Notes under the pieces: generated by a model | What the model was told of the DNA's origin: nothing | Seen by the model: the letters and a program-made list of their open reading frames with translations, nothing else | Database searches by the model: none | Shown here: in pieces, positions 5,152-8,265 of the stretch | Numbering within the stretch: the stretch's first letter is position 1 | How the letters are laid out: every line of letters begins with the position of its first letter | Origin: Anaerolineae bacterium | Lineage (GTDB): Bacteria; Chloroflexota; Anaerolineae; Aggregatilineales; Aggregatilineaceae | NCBI GenBank assembly: GCA_018056405.1 | Contig: JAGPFT010000102.1 | Span: forward strand, 1-8,265 | Direction of reading: 5' to 3' | Length of the DNA stretch: 8,265 bases | Made by a program: the position numbers and the translations under genes

Positions 5152-6321
5152 TCAGCGCAGCGTTCGCTCGTAGAAGCGAAACCGCTTGTACACAACGCCA
5201 TTGTAAACATCGCACAGGCGCTGCATCGGCTCGTTCGTCTCCAGCACCCAGCCCCCGTCGGCGGAATACCAGCCCGTCTGCGGCGCGAAGCTGAGCGCCC
5301 GCTCGTAGAGTTCGTTGAACATGGCCGTCTCCACGCCGATACCGCGAAACTCGGCCCGCACGCCCATCAGCGGCAGGCGCAGCCGTTTGATCTTGGAGCG
5401 CACCTTCCAGTGCCACAGGATTTGCAGCTTGGTCAGCAGTTCCGGCTTGCCGGGGCGGGGATGGGCCAGGCGCAGCACCTGGTTCATGTCCGGCAGGCCC
5501 AGCAAGAAGCCCGCCGGCTCGCCCTTAACCTCGGCGAAGACGGCGACGCGCTTGTCGTAGAAGGTGCCCAGGTTGGCCACCAGGTCGTCTAGCTCGGCGT
5601 CGGAGAAGGGCACGAAGCCCCAGTTCTTCTCCCATGCCTGGTTGTAGATGTCCTTGAGGGTGGCGAATTCTTGCTTGAGGCGGTGACTATCTGGCGGGCG
5701 GACGAGGATGCCACGCCGTTCGCTGTTCTTGCGGATGAGGCGCATCGTCTGCTGCACTCGCTCCGACTGGCCCGCGCCTTGCAGGGTGAAGTGGTAGCTC
5801 CACAAGTCCATCACCTTAACGAAGCCGGGCGCGTTCTCAAGCAGGCGCTGATAGTAGGGCGGGTTGTAGGGGTAGAGCACCAGCGGCGGGTCGTCGAAGC
5901 CCTCGATCAACACGCCGCATTCCTCGTTGGTGGAGAAGGTCGCCGGGCCGCGCAGAGCGGTGGCCCCTTTCGCCGCGACGTATTCCGCCGCCGTTTGCAG
6001 CAGGGCGTCGGCGGCCTCCTGGTCGTCGTAAACCTCGAAGGCGCCGAAGAAGCCGATCTGCTCGCCCTGGAACTCGTTGTGGCGGTGATTGATGAAGGCG
6101 GCGATGGTGCCCACCACCTGCTCACCACGCCGGGCGATGAAGTAGTCGCCTTCCAGGTGCTGCCAGGTGGGATTCTTGCTCTTGTTGAACTTGTGGCGCT
6201 GCATCGAGAGCAGCGGCGGCACCCAGATCGGGTCGTCTTTGTAGAGCGTCCAGGGGAAGGTGAGGAAGGTCTCGAAGTCGGACTTGTTCTGGACTTTGTG
6301 GATGGTCACTGGCACGGACAT
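5152..6321 (-). CDS. GNAT-superfamily two-domain protein, paralog 1
   Basis: 389 aa. It appears to be two acyl-CoA N-acyltransferase (GNAT)-like halves. The N-half (about 5-175) has TFPWTLY (21-27) and WVPPL (33-37), then a beta-strand pair FIARRGEQVVGTIAAF (61-76), FFGAFEV (91-97), the helix EAADALLQTAAEY (102-114) and YPYNPPYYQRL (150-160). The C-half (about 205-389) has WEKNWGFVPFS (230-240), FLLGLPDMNQ (272-281) and a motif-A-like RGIGVETAMF (326-335), which is the usual acetyl-CoA pyrophosphate loop. It ends with VLETN (359-363) and YKRFRFYER (378-386). Such proteins (related in my recollection to E. coli YghO) are mostly annotated only as N-acetyltransferases; the substrate is unknown. 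The start is set at the ATG 6321-6319 because GAGGAG ends 7 nt upstream. An in-frame ATG seven codons earlier has no such site, and this choice matches the paralog's N-terminus and length. Confidence 0.85.
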   Translation of the reverse strand: MSVPVTIHKVQNKSDFETFLTFPWTLYKDDPIWVPPLLSMQRHKFNKSKNPTWQHLEGDYFIARRGEQVVGTIAAFINHRHNEFQGEQIGFFGAFEVYDDQEAADALLQTAAEYVAAKGATALRGPATFSTNEECGVLIEGFDDPPLVLYPYNPPYYQRLLENAPGFVKVMDLWSYHFTLQGAGQSERVQQTMRLIRKNSERRGILVRPPDSHRLKQEFATLKDIYNQAWEKNWGFVPFSDAELDDLVANLGTFYDKRVAVFAEVKGEPAGFLLGLPDMNQVLRLAHPRPGKPELLTKLQILWHWKVRSKIKRLRLPLMGVRAEFRGIGVETAMFNELYERALSFAPQTGWYSADGGWVLETNEPMQRLCDVYNGVVYKRFRFYERTLR

Positions 6322-6402
6322 AGTATAACTCCTCAAAGACATGGATCAGAGATCGTTTGAAAAGTGAGGGTTCAGAGGCCGCTTGAGAAGCCTTATGCCT
6401 GC

Positions 6403-6512
6403 CTCTCCCCTCCATCCCCGGCCCTTCCCCCACGAGGGGGGAAGGGAGAAAAGCGCGCACTCCAGGCCCCTCAGCCCCTTGTGGGGGAGAGGTTTGGGAT
6501 GAGGGGGGACAA
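6403..6512. repeat. Palindromic two-hairpin repeat (copy B)
   Basis: The first hairpin (6422-6446) pairs CCCTTCCCCC with GGGGGAAGGG over 5 nt. The second (6469-6492) pairs CCTCAGCCCC with GGGGGAGAGG with two mismatches over TTGT. The outer ends CCTCTCCCC (6403-6411) and GGGGAGAGG (6484-6492) are also complementary, so alternative long-range folds exist. The tips differ from copies A and D, so this is a more diverged member or a related type. Confidence 0.6.
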
Positions 6513-6563
6513 CTTCGCAAAGGGTCTCTCAGAGATCGTATGGAAAGGTCTGCACTACGACTT

Positions 6564-6661
6564 ACCTCACCCCTCAATCCCCTCTCCACACGCGGAGAGG
6601 GGACTTAACCGCACAGCGACTCCCCCTCTCCGTTTACGGAGAGGAGGGTGGGGGGTGAGGT
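6564..6661. repeat. Palindromic two-hairpin repeat with perfect 10-bp ends (copy C)
   Basis: ACCTCACCCC (6564-6573) and GGGGTGAGGT (6652-6661) are perfect terminal inverted repeats of a 98-bp unit. Inside are a 10-bp hairpin with 6-nt loop (6578-6603, TCCCCTCTCC arms) and an 8-bp hairpin with loop TTTA (6625-6644, CCTCTCCG arms). Its lead-in CTCAATCCCC is shared with copies A and D. It is the cleanest copy for defining the ends of the unit. Confidence 0.75.
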
Positions 6662-6793
6662 TTCCGCATGGTCTCTCAGTTCTCAGCCGTCAGCGAGAAC
6701 CGCGTATTGGGGTGCGGGCCTGGCTTCCTCTGGGCGCACAGAGCAGCGCCCCCCACAACTGATCACTGACCACCGATTACCCGCAACCGCCCC

Positions 6794-6830
6794 GCAGTCA
6801 CCCACCACCAATCACCAACCACCACTCACC
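6794..6830. repeat. CACC-rich degenerate tract at the end of GNAT paralog 2
   Basis: The plus strand is built from ACC, CACC, AATCACC and ACTCACC words. On the minus strand this is a GGTG/GGTT-rich run that begins within the TGA stop of paralog 2 and continues into its 3' region. GATCACTGACCACCGATTACC, about 30 nt further left, has similar wording. No exact tandem period was found. G-runs are only two or three long. Confidence 0.45.
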
Positions 6831-7992
6831 GCTCGCCATTCATAGTGCGCTCGTACCAGCGCCATCGCTTGTACACTTGCCCGTTCAGCGCCTCCACCAG
6901 GCGGCTTATGGCCGTGTTCGTCTCCAGCACCCAGCCGCCATCGGCGTCATGCCAGCTCAGTGCGGTGCCCGCCTGATGCGCCCTGACGAACATGGCCGCT
7001 TCCACACCGATGCCACGGTAGCCTTCCTGCACGCCCATCAGCATGACCCGCACGCGGGTGATCTTGGGGCGCACCTTCCAGTGCCACAGCAGTTGGAGAA
7101 GCGCGATCAGTTCTGGCTTGCCGGGGCGGGGATAGGCGTGGTGCAGAACCTGGTTCATGTCCGGCAGGCCGAGCAGGAAAGCGACCGGCTTGCCCTCGAT
7201 TTCGGCGAAGAAGGCCATTTCCGGGTCGAAGAACCTGCCGATCTCGGCCACCATCTCGTCTAGTTCGCGCGGCGAGAAGGGCACAAAGCCCCAGTTTCTC
7301 TCCCATGCCCGGTTGTAGATGTCCTTGAGCAGCGCGAACTCCTCGGCCAGATGAGTGGGGTCCGCCGTGCGCACGGTGATGCCGCGCCGCGCGTTGTTCT
7401 GGTCGGTGATGCGGAAGAGCTTTTGCAGCTTGGGCGACTGACTGGCCCCCTCCAGCGTGATGTGGTAGCTGAACAAGTCCATCACCTGGGCGAAGCCAGG
7501 CGCGTTCTCGATCAGGCGCTGGTAGTAGGGCAGGTTGTAGGGATACATCATCACCGGCGGGTCGTCAAAGCCGTCAATCAGCACGCCACATTCGGCATTG
7601 GTGGAGAAGCTGGCCGGGCCGCGTAAGGCGGTGGCCCCTTTGGCCGCGACATACTCCGCCGCCGTCTCCAGCAAGGCGCTGGCCGCTTCCTGGTCGTCCA
7701 GCACCTCGAACATGCCGAAGAAGCCCATGCGCTCGTTCCAATACTCGTCATGGCGGTGGTTGATGAAGGCGGTGATCGTGCCGATGGGCTGCTCGCCGCG
7801 CCAGGCGATGAAGCTGTCGCCCTCCATATACTCCCAGGCGGCAGCGTGGGCCTGGTCAAGGCGGTGCTTCTGCATAGAGACAAAGGGCGGCACCCAGTAG
7901 GGATTGCCTTTGTAGACAGTCCAGGGAAAGGTGATGAAGGTGCGCAGGTCGGCTTTGCTCTCCACTTGGCGCACAGACAGCGCAGCGGACAT
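6826..7992 (-). CDS. GNAT-superfamily two-domain protein, paralog 2
   Basis: 388 aa, the same architecture as the neighbouring gene at 5152-6321. The two align without gaps for the first 335 residues, with about 217 identities (65%) by hand count. Key blocks: TFPWTVY (21-27), WVPPF (33-37), FIAWRGEQ (61-68), FFGMFEV (91-97), TALRGPASFSTNAECGVLI (121-139), WERNWGFVPFS (230-240), FLLGLPDMNQ (272-281), RGIGVEAAMF (326-335), VLETN (355-359) and YKRWRWYER (374-382). A 4-residue deletion relative to paralog 1 lies between residues 336 and 354. The start is ATG 7992-7990, homologous to the paralog 1 start, with a moderate purine run (AAGGGGGG) 8 nt upstream. The frame stays open for 89 more codons upstream, but that part is only translated repeat. 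Substrate unknown; probably a cytoplasmic acyltransferase, with no signal peptide or membrane segment. Confidence 0.85.
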   Translation of the reverse strand: MSAALSVRQVESKADLRTFITFPWTVYKGNPYWVPPFVSMQKHRLDQAHAAAWEYMEGDSFIAWRGEQPIGTITAFINHRHDEYWNERMGFFGMFEVLDDQEAASALLETAAEYVAAKGATALRGPASFSTNAECGVLIDGFDDPPVMMYPYNLPYYQRLIENAPGFAQVMDLFSYHITLEGASQSPKLQKLFRITDQNNARRGITVRTADPTHLAEEFALLKDIYNRAWERNWGFVPFSPRELDEMVAEIGRFFDPEMAFFAEIEGKPVAFLLGLPDMNQVLHHAYPRPGKPELIALLQLLWHWKVRPKITRVRVMLMGVQEGYRGIGVEAAMFVRAHQAGTALSWHDADGGWVLETNTAISRLVEALNGQVYKRWRWYERTMNGER

Positions 7993-8039
7993 GGTGCGAT
8001 CCCCCCTTCGATGGCGCGGCGCGGCGGGCACAGGGTTTA

Positions 8040-8067
8040 ATCTTACTCCGCTTGGCGGCGCGGGCAA
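8040..8067 (-). promoter_or_regulatory. Candidate promoter of GNAT paralog 2
   Basis: TTGCCC (8067-8062) and TAAGAT (8045-8040) with a 16-bp spacer, each matching the consensus at four of six positions. The expected start is about 40 nt before the ATG. The match is modest, but it is the only AT-containing stretch in a very GC-rich gap and is correctly placed. Confidence 0.35.
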
Positions 8068-8127
8068 AAAGAGCGGGCGGAATGGGCGCGCGCAAAACCT
8101 GTCAGGCAGTGTGGTTGTGCTCCTTAG

Positions 8128-8240
8128 CCTCTCCCCCTCAATCCCCCTCTCCAGCCGAGCTAGAGAGGGGGACTTTGATCGCCCGACGGGATGTTTCCCC
8201 CTCTCTGGCTTTGCCGGGGAGGGGGCCAGGGGGAGGGGCC
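8128..8240. repeat. Full copy of palindromic two-hairpin repeat (copy D)
   Basis: The first hairpin (8142-8172) has TCCCCCTCTC pairing with GAGAGGGGGA around a C-A mismatch and tip AGC-CGA-GCT. The second (8197-8225) has CCCCCTCTCT pairing with GGGGAGGGGG, including two T-G pairs, and tip GGC-TTT-GCC. The outer ends CCTCTCCCCCT and AGGGGGAGGGG are complementary with one mismatch. Its plus strand corresponds to the minus strand of copy A. No gene is supported from 8068 to the window end; 8241-8265 is too short to assign. Confidence 0.75.
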
Positions 8241-8265
8241 TGACGCCCGTACCGCGCACCCAGGA

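Larger units (their letters stand above)
6322..6825. other. 504-bp gene-free gap between the GNAT paralogs
   Basis: No gene is supported. The gap contains the Shine-Dalgarno sequence of paralog 1, two palindromic repeats (6403-6512 and 6564-6661), short direct repeats next to them (TCAGAGATCGT at 6346-6356 and 6529-6539; GGTCTCTCAG at 6523-6532 and 6670-6679), and a CACC-rich low-complexity tract at 6794-6830. No convincing promoter for paralog 1 was found. Nothing recognised lies in 6680-6793 beyond mixed GC-rich sequence. Confidence 0.7.

Noticed and set aside
6322..6342. Earlier in-frame ATG for GNAT paralog 1 (seven codons upstream)
   Set aside because: There is no Shine-Dalgarno sequence before it, whereas GAGGAG sits 7 nt before the ATG at 6321, which also matches the paralog.
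6122..6589. Minus-strand open frame of 155 codons overlapping the paralog 1 start
   Set aside because: Its first part is translated repeat and its last part is an out-of-frame reading of the GNAT gene.
6403..6661. Possible CRISPR array in the gap between the GNAT paralogs
   Set aside because: The repeated units are long palindromes of varied sequence without equal-length spacers, and no cas genes are present.
7993..8259. 89-codon N-terminal extension of GNAT paralog 2
   Set aside because: The frame is open, but it translates palindromic repeat DNA (Pro/Arg/Leu/Ser-rich). The paralog aligns exactly from the ATG at 7992.
1..8265. tRNA, rRNA, transposase or phage genes
   Set aside because: No cloverleaf, rRNA core sequence or integrase/transposase motif was seen on either strand.

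Overview
The window is GC-rich bacterial DNA. Every gene I can support lies on the minus strand, so transcription runs from high to low coordinates. Start sites have clear Shine-Dalgarno sequences of the GGAGG type. The gene content is a eukaryote-like alpha/beta E1 pyruvate dehydrogenase, a non-HemE URO-D family protein and a pair of two-domain GNAT-like proteins. Together with intergenic gaps full of C-rich/G-rich palindromes, this looks most like a Chloroflexota (Anaerolineae-type) genome. That placement is inference from general familiarity and was not checked by any search.

Layout in the direction of transcription (right to left). At the right edge, 8128-8240 holds a two-hairpin palindromic repeat. 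A 388-aa GNAT-superfamily protein follows (7992 to 6826). Next is a 504-bp gene-free gap (6322-6825) with two more palindromic repeats, and then a paralogous 389-aa protein (6321 to 5152). The two paralogs are about 65% identical by hand count over their first 335 residues. A 74-aa two-helix membrane protein of the YgaP-like/DUF2892 type follows (5026 to 4802), then a strong GC-rich hairpin. A good sigma-70-type promoter (TTGCCA, 18 bp, TACAAT) then precedes the operon E1 alpha (4585-3602), E1 beta (3593-2613), E2 (2613-1306). These three genes are packed with an 8-bp gap and then a 1-bp stop/start overlap. The operon ends in a textbook intrinsic terminator at 1251-1291. A 353-bp gap (953-1305) carries that terminator, one full and one half copy of the same palindromic repeat, and a 21-bp imperfect inverted repeat around the full copy. 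A URO-D-family gene (952 to beyond base 1) runs off the left edge.

How the genes work together: E1 alpha, E1 beta and E2 form the decarboxylating and acetyl-transferring core of pyruvate dehydrogenase (pyruvate to acetyl-CoA). The E3 dihydrolipoamide dehydrogenase is not in the window. I see no sequence evidence linking the URO-D protein, the small membrane protein or the GNAT pair to this reaction. They look like neighbours in separate transcription units.

The items most worth a second look are: (i) the PDH leader, where a 9-bp hairpin followed by TTTT overlaps a 16-codon in-frame upstream ORF whose TAG abuts the E1 alpha ATG; (ii) the double-GNAT paralog pair; and (iii) a dispersed two-hairpin repeat family with a recurrent AGC-NNN-GCT tip. 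I do not see a clear new defence, mobile or biosynthetic system here.
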